Assembly: GCA_003647525.1 (NCBI GenBank)
Contig: QMMZ01000162.1
Coordinates: forward strand, 1 to 5,732
Reading direction: 5' to 3'
Length of the DNA stretch: 5,732 bases
DNA from: Deltaproteobacteria bacterium
GTDB taxonomy: Bacteria; Desulfobacterota; Desulfobacteria; Desulfobacterales; ETH-SRB1
Shown: positions 1 through 4,583 of the stretch, in pieces
How positions within the stretch are numbered: the first letter of the stretch is position 1
Layout: each line of letters opens with the position of its first letter
The notes under the pieces: generated by a model
What the model was told of the DNA's origin: nothing
The model's input: the letters and a program-made list of their open reading frames with translations, nothing else
Databases searched by the model: none
Translations under genes and position numbers: made by a program

Positions 1-344
1 ATAAGGCCCTTTGATTCAGCAATTTTAATTAGTTCGTCAGCCTCTTCAAGGGTTGTTGTTATCGGCTTTTCGATAAGAACATCAATGCCGTTTTCAAGAA
101 AATTTTTGCTGACGGCAAAGTGGACAGGTGTAGGAACGACTATGCTCACAGCATCGACTTTTCCGAATAGATCTCTGTAGTTTGTATATGCAGATATACC
201 TAAAGTTGCCGCTGTGTTCTCGGCTTTTTCTTTTTCTATATCAACAACGCCGACAAGTTCAACTTCATCCATTCCTGCATACTTTTCAGCATGAAATTTA
301 CCAAGATAACCAGTACCTACTACACCCACGCGAAGTTTTTTCAT
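1..344 (-). CDS. Gfo/Idh/MocA-family NAD(P)-dependent oxidoreductase, N-terminal part (cut by left window edge)
   Basis: The first 114 codons are present, starting at the ATG complementary to 342-344 and running off the left edge; family members are usually about 310-350 residues. The product begins MKKLRVGVVGTGYLGKFHA, a Rossmann dinucleotide-binding loop with GxGxxG at residues 10-15. The strand-end acidic residue D35 (VGVVD) follows. PTPVH at 71-75 and the family-defining EKP at 92-94, whose Lys normally acts in catalysis and cofactor binding, are intact. The substrate-binding C-terminal domain lies outside the window, so the substrate cannot be read. It follows lpxI in the same direction, in the place where many Desulfobacterota carry an oxidoreductase between lpxA/lpxI and lpxB. 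A GnnA-like UDP-GlcNAc 3-dehydrogenase role is possible by context, but not shown. The start is preceded only by a weak GGAA about 7 nt upstream. Family is sure; function is open. Confidence 0.9.
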   Translation of the reverse strand, partial: MKKLRVGVVGTGYLGKFHAEKYAGMDEVELVGVVDIEKEKAENTAATLGISAYTNYRDLFGKVDAVSIVVPTPVHFAVSKNFLENGIDVLIEKPITTTLEEADELIKIAESKGL

Positions 345-366
345 TTATTGTTCCGTTTTCTTATTT

Positions 367-372
367 ATTATA
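367..372 (-). promoter_or_regulatory. Possible -10 box for the oxidoreductase gene
   Basis: The minus strand reads a perfect TATAAT 22 nt before the ATG of the oxidoreductase gene, just outside the left repeat arm. No good -35 sits at 15-18 bp (the best is GTGTTG or CGTGTT inside the arm), and the region is AT-rich, so chance is a real alternative. If used, it would let the last gene be transcribed independently of the upstream operon, across the repeat-filled gap. Confidence 0.22.
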
Positions 373-374
373 AA

Positions 375-412
375 AGTTCACCACAGAACAACACGGAGTT
401 TCACTGAAAATT
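375..412 (+). repeat. Left arm of ~36-38 bp inverted repeat, three 10-bp CACNGA units
   Basis: The arm opens with AGTTCACCAC and contains three exact 10-bp units: CACAGAACAA (382-391), CACGGAGTTT (392-401) and CACTGAAAAT (402-411). It pairs imperfectly with the inverted copy at 641-676, sharing AGTTCACCAC, CACGGA and CACTGAA in the same order and spacing. The 10-bp period equals about one helical turn. This CACNGA-periodic motif resembles intergenic repeats I recall from Desulfobacterota genomes; that recollection was not checked. Confidence 0.75.
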
Positions 413-427
413 GTAAACAATGAACTA

Positions 428-447
428 CCCCGCAGCAAACTTCGGAG
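428..447. repeat. Degenerate C-rich hairpin (REP-like)
   Basis: CCCCGCAG (428-435), a CAAA loop and CTTCGGAG (440-447) form an 8-bp stem with two imperfect pairs. It looks like a decayed copy of a CCCCGCAG...CTGCGGGG hairpin repeat. No U-tract follows on either strand, so it is not called a terminator. Confidence 0.4.
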
Positions 448-492
448 AATTCAACCCAATATACTACGCACTGCCACAAATTGAGATTATTT

Positions 493-547
493 GTCATTTC
501 GACTGAAAGAAAAAATCTTAAGATTCCTCACATTCGTTCGGAATGAC
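493..547. repeat. Palindromic dispersed-repeat element with GTCATTTCG ends
   Basis: The 55-bp element has outer arms GTCATTTCG (493-501) and CGGAATGAC (539-547), complementary except for one position. Its centre is the perfect 12-bp palindrome AATCTTAAGATT (514-525). This layout, with GTCATT..CG ends and an AATCTTAAGATT core, matches a widely scattered bacterial intergenic palindrome type that I recognise from memory. It could fold as a transcript in either orientation. Its function is unknown; it may be a REP-like non-autonomous element. Confidence 0.6.
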
Positions 548-596
548 AAAAACGCAAGTTATAACCGTATCAAGTATAACTCACGAAAATTCGAAC

Positions 597-614
597 AATC
601 TGCGTAATCTGTGG
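597..614 (-). repeat. CACAGATTACGCAGATT-type repeat fragment
   Basis: On the minus strand this reads CCACAGATTACGCAGATT, and TTTAATC precedes it. The CACAGATTA/GCAGATT spacing is again close to 10 bp, relating it loosely to the CACNGA units in the flanking arms. I recognise the motif as a frequent intergenic repeat in several bacterial phyla; a genome-wide count would be needed to confirm that here. Confidence 0.4.
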
Positions 615-640
615 ATTAAATCTGAACAGAATATTTTGAC

Positions 641-676
641 AATTCAGTGTAATTCCGTGAAAATCCGTGGTGAACT
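641..676 (-). repeat. Right arm of ~36-38 bp inverted repeat, three 10-bp CACNGA units
   Basis: On the minus strand this reads AGTTCACCAC followed by three 10-bp units: CACGGATTTT (669-660), CACGGAATTA (659-650) and CACTGAATTG (649-640). It is the inverted partner of 375-412. It begins 7 nt downstream of the lpxI stop codon, so it would be transcribed as the first part of the lpxI 3' trailer. If transcribed through, the two arms could pair into a long imperfect stem enclosing about 230 nt. Confidence 0.75.
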
Positions 677-683
677 ATTATAT

Positions 684-1502
684 TTAATCTTTATTGTTTA
701 TAGCAACTATCGCAATCCCAAATTTATCTGCCATAGCTATCATTTGCTCCCTGTCAAAAACCACGGCCTTTCCTGCTTCAATAGCCAGAGCCTTTGCGCC
801 TGCTTCATGCATGGTCATGATTGTCTGCGCTCCGATAGCGGGCATATCAAACCTGACATCCTGAGTTGGTTTGCAAACCTTAACAACTACAGCGGTTCCA
901 TTGCCAAGTTCTCCGCCTCTTTTTATTGTGGCATCAGTTCCATCAATAGCCTCTACGGCAACGACTGATCCGCCTCCCACAACAACGCATTGACCTATAT
1001 CAAGCCGTCCAATCTCCTTTGCATATTTCCAGCCCAGGTCAATATCGGCTTTTTCTGACCTGGTTGGCTTTCGTTTTGTCCAGCATCCTTCCTGAGCCAG
1101 AATGTCGGGGAGTAAGAATGTTGAAGCCCTTATTTTTATGCCCTCTTTTTCAAGAGTTCTGGCAAAGGCACTCAAAATTCCATCATCATGTGTATGGATC
1201 ATACCGGCAAAAAGCGAGATGGCTTTCATATCTGCTTTTAAATCCTTTAAGTCCGAAAATATACTTGTCTTACGAATCGCGCCCATCATGACAGCTTCGC
1301 TTATATTGTGCTTTTTAAAAAAATTAATGAGACGCTTCAACTGCCCCAGATGCATCCATTCTATTTCATCAACATGGTCTTCCAGACTCTTGTCAGCCTC
1401 ATTCAAAAAAGCTGCGGCATAAACAGAAAATCCTTTTGATTTTGCTTTTTTTGAAAAAATTATGGGGAACTGACCGCTCCCCGCAATTAGACCTATCCGC
1501 AT
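684..1502 (-). CDS. lpxI: LpxI, UDP-2,3-diacylglucosamine pyrophosphatase (DUF1009 family)
   Basis: The 272-residue product has the length and signatures of LpxI, which hydrolyses UDP-2,3-diacylglucosamine to lipid X (2,3-diacylglucosamine 1-phosphate) and UMP in the cytoplasm. LpxI replaces LpxH in many alpha- and deltaproteobacteria. The N-terminal domain opens with GLIAGSGQFP (residues 4-13) and contains GAIRKTS (74-80) and HTHDDGIL (103-110). The C-terminal catalytic domain shows VVVGGGSVVAVEAIDGTD (173-190), then KPTQDVRFDMPAIG (211-224), whose Asp pair (D215, D219) includes the position important for catalysis in the family. The ATG start has AGGGA (1510-1514) 7 nt upstream and lies 28 nt after lpxA. 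It is read as part of the operon, taking the product of LpxD two steps on from LpxA. No frameshift or missing motif is seen. Confidence 0.95.
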   Translation of the reverse strand: MRIGLIAGSGQFPIIFSKKAKSKGFSVYAAAFLNEADKSLEDHVDEIEWMHLGQLKRLINFFKKHNISEAVMMGAIRKTSIFSDLKDLKADMKAISLFAGMIHTHDDGILSAFARTLEKEGIKIRASTFLLPDILAQEGCWTKRKPTRSEKADIDLGWKYAKEIGRLDIGQCVVVGGGSVVAVEAIDGTDATIKRGGELGNGTAVVVKVCKPTQDVRFDMPAIGAQTIMTMHEAGAKALAIEAGKAVVFDREQMIAMADKFGIAIVAINNKD

Positions 1503-1530
1503 AAATTAATCCCTGCTCCCCGCACCTTAT

Positions 1531-2301
1531 TCATCTTGTTATTCCTCGCTGAGACGATTTAATAAAATCTATAAAGTGAACTACTTCAGGAATCTGTTCC
1601 ACTTCAGCCTTTACTCTCTCTATAGCCTCGTTTATTGTAATGCCTATTCGAAAAATAATTCTGTAAGCTTTTTTTAATGATTTGAGTTTGTTCTGAGAAA
1701 AGCCACTTCGCTTCAGACCCACAGTGTTTAAGCCGTGAAGAATGGCTCTGTCTCCTGCCGCAATAACATAGGGTGGTATATCTTTTACAACCGCTGATTT
1801 TCCTCCCACAAAAGCATAGTCACCTATTCTTACGAACTGGTGAATAGCTACAAGTCCTCCAATGGTTGCATAATCGCCAATTGTAATATGTCCTCCAAGT
1901 GTTGCATTGTTTGACATGACGACTTTTCGGCCGATTTTGCAGTCATGGGCGATGTGAGTATAAGCCATCAGAAAATTTTCCTCGCCGACTTCAGTTATGC
2001 CGCCGCCAAATCCTGTGCCTCTGTGAATTGTAACAAACTCGCGTATAATTGTTTTACGCCCAATGGTAACATAGGTTTTTTCGCCTTCAAACCTTAATGA
2101 CTGCGGAGCAGCGCCAATCGCTGCATATTGGAATATATGACATTCCGGCCCAATGGTAACATAAGGTTCAATCACCACAAGGGGACCTATTATTGTTCCA
2201 GCTCCGATAGAAACATTTTCTCCAATAATCGAATACGGACCGACTTCTACGGTGGAGTCCAGTTCAGCTTTGGGATCTATAATTGCGGTTGGATGTATCA
2301 T
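1531..2301 (-). CDS. lpxA: LpxA, UDP-N-acetylglucosamine O-acyltransferase
   Basis: The 256-residue protein (E. coli has 262) transfers a 3-hydroxyacyl chain from ACP to the sugar 3-position of UDP-GlcNAc, the first step of lipid A synthesis. Residues 1 to about 185 are a left-handed parallel beta-helix of hexapeptide repeats (for example [11 protein letters not shown]). The rest is the alpha-helical C-terminal domain, with [12 protein letters not shown] at 190-201. The catalytic HIAHD motif (116-120) gives H119 as the general base, equivalent to E. coli H125. H138 (GGH) and H154 (HQF) match E. coli H144 and H160. G167 occupies the acyl-length ruler position (E. coli G173), which predicts long-chain substrates such as C14. 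Compared with E. coli, V194 and S199 replace conserved Glu and Arg of the acceptor loop. Its ATG overlaps the fabZ TGA as ATGA, so translation is probably coupled. Confidence 0.97.
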   Translation of the reverse strand: MIHPTAIIDPKAELDSTVEVGPYSIIGENVSIGAGTIIGPLVVIEPYVTIGPECHIFQYAAIGAAPQSLRFEGEKTYVTIGRKTIIREFVTIHRGTGFGGGITEVGEENFLMAYTHIAHDCKIGRKVVMSNNATLGGHITIGDYATIGGLVAIHQFVRIGDYAFVGGKSAVVKDIPPYVIAAGDRAILHGLNTVGLKRSGFSQNKLKSLKKAYRIIFRIGITINEAIERVKAEVEQIPEVVHFIDFIKSSQRGITR

Positions 2302-2744
2302 ACTTTTTCTCCAATAGTGGCCATAAATTCAGCTTCAGCAACGACTTTTTCGTCTACAAATGCGGTACCTGACATTTTAATTGCCTTTTTTCGCTGCTTC
2401 AGTATTTTGATTTCAAGCAAAAGCTGGTCGCCCGGTAAAACAGGCTTTCTGAATTTGACTTTGTCAATTCCCATAAAATATATAAGAGCACCATGCTTTT
2501 CCTTTGGCAGGGATATAAAAACCAGTACACCGCCGGCCTGAGCCATAGCCTCTATTATAAGTACACCAGGCATAATAGGAGAGCCTGGAAAATGCCCCTG
2601 GAAAAACGGTTCATTTATGCTGACATTTTTGAGGGCGACAACCTTTTCATCAGTTACAAGCTCAAGTATTCGATCAACCAGAAGAAATGGATAGCGGTGA
2701 GGAAGCAAACTCATTATTTTCTGGATATCATAATTGTTCTTCAT
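2298..2744 (-). CDS. fabZ: FabZ, (3R)-3-hydroxyacyl-ACP dehydratase
   Basis: The product from the chosen start is 148 residues, the usual FabZ size, with a single hot-dog fold. FabZ dehydrates 3-hydroxyacyl-ACP in fatty acid elongation, and so competes with LpxA and LpxD for 3-hydroxyacyl-ACP in the cytoplasm. The N-terminal [14 protein letters not shown] (13-26) is typical. The catalytic region [22 protein letters not shown] gives H51 and E65, 14 residues apart as in characterised FabZ. The start is the ATG complementary to 2742-2744, preceded by GAGGAG (2755-2760) with a 10-nt spacer. An in-frame TTG at 2760-2762 would add six residues, but it overlaps that Shine-Dalgarno and is rejected. 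The gene overlaps the end of lpxD by 17 nt and the start of lpxA by 4 nt. Assignment is firm; only the start has slight doubt. Confidence 0.96.
   Translation of the reverse strand: MKNNYDIQKIMSLLPHRYPFLLVDRILELVTDEKVVALKNVSINEPFFQGHFPGSPIMPGVLIIEAMAQAGGVLVFISLPKEKHGALIYFMGIDKVKFRKPVLPGDQLLLEIKILKQRKKAIKMSGTAFVDEKVVAEAEFMATIGEKV
2308..2312 (-). promoter_or_regulatory. Ribosome binding site of lpxA inside fabZ
   Basis: The minus strand reads GGAGA in the last codons of fabZ, with a 6-nt gap to the lpxA ATG. With the ATGA overlap it fixes the lpxA start and suggests translational coupling. Confidence 0.6.
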
Positions 2745-3786
2745 TATGTTGTTTCTCCTCAATTTTATTTAATTTCTTTTCAATTTCAGATAGTTTTTTA
2801 CTGAGTTCAGGAAGCATAGATAAAATTCTCTGCACCCGCAGCCATAATCTGTGGGGCAATGCAGGTGTTCCGGATACGATCTGGTTATCCGGGACAGACT
2901 TTACAGCTCCGGCTTGAGGGCCCACAGTAGCATTGTCTCCAATGGTTATGTGTCCAGATATTCCAGCTTGCCCTGCAAGAATTGCATGTCTGCCTATGGT
3001 TACGCTTCCTGAAATCCCTACCTGCGATACGAGCAAAGTGTTTTCGCCCACAGTAACATTGTGGGCAATCTGAACGAGATTATCTGTCTTAACGCCCCGG
3101 CGAATCCAGGTCTTATCAAAAGTTGCCCTGTCTATTGTATTGCATGCTCCAATTTCAACATCATCATCTATCTGAACTATACCTGTCTGAGGGATTTTAT
3201 AATATTTTTCTCCATCAGGAGCAAAACCATAACCATCGCTTCCTATTACTGATCCGGCATGAATTATAACTCTGTTCCCGATCCTGCATCTTTCAAGTAC
3301 AGTCACATTCGGGTATATTAATACATCATCTCCAATAACTACATTATCTCCAATAACTACATTAGGATGCAGGATAACATTTTTTCCAAGCACAACATTA
3401 TTGCCGATAGCAACAAAAGGAGCGATGGAAACATCTTCTCCGCATACAAAATTATTGCCTATACAGGCATTTGAACATATTCCATCAATACTATCAGAAT
3501 AGTCTGGTCTGGAAGGCGGATGAAAAAGAGCCATTATTTTTGCAAAAGAAACACGAGGATTATCTACTATCAAAATATTTTTTGAAGATTCCTCAAAGCC
3601 TGATGGAACAACAACAGCGCCGGCATTCGTATCATCTATTCTTTTTAATAATTTTTTATTATCAGCAAATGTTATATGGTCAGCAGACGCCTCATTAAAG
3701 GGGGCCACGCCGGTAATAATTTTTTCAGAATTGCCCTTAAAGCCGCCTCCGACAGTTTCTGCTATCTTTTTAAGGAATATTTTCAT
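2728..3786 (-). CDS. lpxD: LpxD, UDP-3-O-(3-hydroxyacyl)glucosamine N-acyltransferase
   Basis: The 352-residue protein (E. coli 341) adds the 3-hydroxyacyl chain to the 2-amino group after LpxC deacetylation. The N-terminal uridine-binding domain spans about 1-100, with [20 protein letters not shown] at 26-45. The left-handed beta-helix spans about 103-305, and a C-terminal helical extension with heptad character runs from about 315 ([18 protein letters not shown]). GSDGYGFAP (182-190), NTIDRATF (216-223) and NLVQIAHNV (236-244) are the family signatures. H242 is the catalytic base (E. coli H239), and H279 matches H276. An exact 18-bp tandem duplication encodes two identical NVVIGD hexapeptides (142-153). 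The ATG lacks a recognisable Shine-Dalgarno sequence, because the preceding bases belong to an AACCGT repeat element that separates lpxD from skp. The reading frame upstream is closed by a TAA in that repeat, so a longer start is unlikely. Confidence 0.97.
   Translation of the reverse strand: MKIFLKKIAETVGGGFKGNSEKIITGVAPFNEASADHITFADNKKLLKRIDDTNAGAVVVPSGFEESSKNILIVDNPRVSFAKIMALFHPPSRPDYSDSIDGICSNACIGNNFVCGEDVSIAPFVAIGNNVVLGKNVILHPNVVIGDNVVIGDDVLIYPNVTVLERCRIGNRVIIHAGSVIGSDGYGFAPDGEKYYKIPQTGIVQIDDDVEIGACNTIDRATFDKTWIRRGVKTDNLVQIAHNVTVGENTLLVSQVGISGSVTIGRHAILAGQAGISGHITIGDNATVGPQAGAVKSVPDNQIVSGTPALPHRLWLRVQRILSMLPELSKKLSEIEKKLNKIEEKQHNEEQL
2755..2760 (-). promoter_or_regulatory. Ribosome binding site deciding the fabZ start
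   Basis: GAGGAG on the minus strand lies within the lpxD 3' coding end, 10 nt before ATG 2744. It favours that ATG over the upstream TTG at 2762, which it touches. Confidence 0.6.
3328..3363 (-). repeat. Perfect 18-bp tandem duplication inside lpxD
   Basis: ATCTCCAATAACTACATT occurs twice head to tail (3328-3345 and 3346-3363) with no mismatch. It stays in frame and encodes NVVIGD twice (residues 142-153), one hexapeptide rung of the beta-helix each. The neighbouring hexapeptides of the same helix differ at the DNA level, so identity here exceeds what protein constraint needs. Confidence 0.9.
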
Positions 3787-3796
3787 GATAATATAC

Positions 3797-3833
3797 GTAA
3801 CCGTTTACGGTTGTCGGTTCACAGTTCACGGTT
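3797..3833 (-). repeat. AACCGT dyad plus degenerate 7-bp AACCGTG array
   Basis: On the minus strand four 7-bp units run AACCGTG (3833-3827), AACTGTG (3826-3820), AACCGAC (3819-3813) and AACCGTA (3812-3806), ending in AACGGTTAC. The last part forms the dyad AACCGT-TT-ACGGTT (3799-3812 on plus). Positions 3797-3812 are the inverted partner of 4005-4020. The element ends 10 nt before the lpxD ATG, where a Shine-Dalgarno would be expected. The first unit provides the TGA that ends the S23-like remnant. Confidence 0.75.
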
Positions 3834-4002
3834 TTTTCAATGAACCATGCAACGATTGAAGCATTTTGGATATTGATTTCAACTCTTGAATTAATTCTTT
3901 CACATCTAAATCAGAAAATATATTAACCTCTCGTGAAATATAAATCTGTGTTCTCAGCTCCACAGCCGATCCTTGCGCAATATTTATAAACCTTCTGTTT
4001 TT
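3826..4002 (-). pseudogene. C-terminal remnant of an S23/IVP four-helix-bundle protein gene
   Basis: Fifty-eight codons reading FINIAQGSAVELRTQIY at residues 5-21, then ISREVN, and finishing LIQELKSISKMLQSLHGSLKK, match the C-terminal half of the S23 ribosomal / intervening-sequence protein family (usually about 115-125 residues). Family members typically have FLxIAxGSxxELxTQL, then helix 4 ending in xxKMLxxLxxSLK. The N-terminal half, including the usual NIAEGxGR segment, is absent. The frame is closed by an in-frame TGA (4003-4005) at the edge of the right repeat, and no start codon with a ribosome site precedes it. It is therefore called a broken relic. The family is known from 23S rRNA intervening sequences, from dispersed orphan genes and as Avd-like partners of retroelements. 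It lies between two AACCGT repeats within an otherwise tight operon. Family call is from recognised motifs, not a search. Confidence 0.75.
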
Positions 4003-4004
4003 TC

Positions 4005-4020
4005 AACCGTGAACGGTTAC
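4005..4020 (-). repeat. Right 16-bp inverted repeat (AACCGT-GA-ACGGTT), overlapping the skp stop
   Basis: Plus-strand AACCGTGAACGGTTAC complements GTAACCGTTTACGGTT at 3797-3812 at 15 of 16 positions, and it is itself a 6-2-6 dyad. Its outer end contains the TAA stop codon of skp (4017-4019), so the repeat boundary coincides with the end of that gene. The two repeats enclose the S23-like remnant, giving a 224-bp unit (3797-4020). Confidence 0.75.
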
Positions 4021-4562
4021 TTGTCTTTTTTAGCCTGCCGTGCAACCTTCTCGTTGTATAGAGGGATCAGTTTGTCTGTTATATCTATTGCAGTAGGTGA
4101 ATACAAAACGCCGGCTTCGTTCTTTTCAAGAATAAGGAGATAACCTTCCTTTTTTCCCATTTCCTCAATAAGTTCAAAAACATCTTTTTTTATACGATTA
4201 ACAAGCCTGTTGTTTAAAACCTTGAATTCTTCCTTATATTTTTTTTCAAGCGATTTAAAATCATTAATCTTGATCCTGAATTCACGTTCTTTTTCTTCGC
4301 GCATTTCTTTGCTCATAACCAGGACTTCGCGCTCAAGTCTCTTTTTTAATTCTTCTAATTCGGTTCCTTTTTCCTTGAGATCAGCCTCCATCTTTTCTCC
4401 CCGGCTTTTGATTTCCGCCTGTGCCGATTTGCCGGAACTTGATATCTCGAGAATTCTCTGAAAATCAACCACTCCAATCTTGGCGACATCTGCACCATAT
4501 GAAACAGTAAGTGAAAACAAAAACAAGATTGCAGCAGCAGAAGCTATTTTTGCAGTTTGCAT
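4017..4562 (-). CDS. skp: Skp/OmpH-family periplasmic chaperone
   Basis: The 181-residue product begins with a clear signal peptide: MQTAKIASAAAILFLFSL, a short basic start and hydrophobic core, with likely cleavage after SYGA at about residue 24. The mature N-terminus, KIGVVDFQRIL, is the family's opening strand. A long Lys/Glu-rich coiled coil follows (about 45-125, for example LKEKGTELEELKKRLEREV), forming the tentacle arms. It ends with a conserved strand segment, GYLLILEKNEAGVLYSPTAID, near 139-159. Skp trimers hold unfolded outer-membrane proteins in the periplasm and pass them to BamA, encoded 21 nt upstream. The start has a perfect AGGAGG (4568-4573) 5 nt before ATG. The stop codon lies in an inverted-repeat element, yet the length and C-terminal motif look complete. 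Confidence 0.95.
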   Translation of the reverse strand: MQTAKIASAAAILFLFSLTVSYGADVAKIGVVDFQRILEISSSGKSAQAEIKSRGEKMEADLKEKGTELEELKKRLEREVLVMSKEMREEKEREFRIKINDFKSLEKKYKEEFKVLNNRLVNRIKKDVFELIEEMGKKEGYLLILEKNEAGVLYSPTAIDITDKLIPLYNEKVARQAKKDK

Positions 4563-4567
4563 TTAAT

Positions 4568-4573
4568 CCTCCT
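4568..4573 (-). promoter_or_regulatory. Strong ribosome binding site of skp
   Basis: AGGAGG on the minus strand, 5 nt before the skp ATG, lies in the 21-nt gap after bamA. It is the best Shine-Dalgarno in the window and contrasts with the absent one at lpxD. Confidence 0.75.
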
Positions 4574-4583
4574 ATTAATTCAA

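Larger units (their letters stand above)
345..683. other. Gene-free gap made of stacked dispersed repeats
   Basis: This is 339 bp without a credible gene in an operon whose other junctions are mostly under 30 bp. Reading both strands shows successive repeat-like modules: a left inverted-repeat arm (375-412), a degenerate C-rich hairpin (428-447), a GTCATTTCG palindrome (493-547), a CCACAGATTACGCAGATT-type motif on the minus strand (597-614), and the right inverted-repeat arm (641-676). All frames are interrupted by stops, or have only short ORFs with no family resemblance. The plus-strand ORF beginning at 543 runs into antisense lpxI and is a shadow. The right arm starts 7 nt after the lpxI stop codon, so the block looks inserted cleanly behind lpxI. 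Confidence 0.7.

Noticed and set aside
493..547. Rho-independent terminator after lpxI
   Set aside because: On the minus strand the AATCTTAAGATT core is followed by T's, but the stem is AT-rich with no loop; the fuller pairing fits a palindromic repeat better.
345..683. Riboswitch or small RNA in the gap before the oxidoreductase
   Set aside because: The structure visible is explained by repeat modules. No known riboswitch core or promoter-terminator pair could be recognised.
543..968. Plus-strand ORF of 141 codons
   Set aside because: It starts in the palindromic repeat and runs antisense through lpxI. It has no ribosome site or family resemblance and is explained by lpxI on the other strand.
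1019..1422. Overlapping plus-strand ORFs opposite lpxI
   Set aside because: They are antisense shadows of a well-supported gene, overlap each other in different frames, and have no motifs.
2128..2541. Plus-strand ORF opposite the lpxA-fabZ junction
   Set aside because: It crosses two genes on the opposite strand whose motifs are intact, with Ser/Phe-rich shadow-like composition.
2745..2762. TTG start adding six residues to FabZ
   Set aside because: It overlaps the GAGGAG ribosome site that fits ATG 2744, and FabZ proteins normally begin near that ATG.
3328..3363. CRISPR-like repeat
   Set aside because: Two 18-bp units are head to tail with no spacer, and they lie in the lpxD coding frame.
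4005..4020. Terminator after skp
   Set aside because: The 6-bp dyad is followed by GAAAAAA rather than T's on the transcribed (minus) orientation, and essential lpx genes downstream need read-through.
4210..4461. Plus-strand Ser-rich ORF opposite skp
   Set aside because: It is the complement of the Lys/Glu-rich coiled coil, which gives Ser/Phe/Leu codons in antisense; this is a typical artefact.
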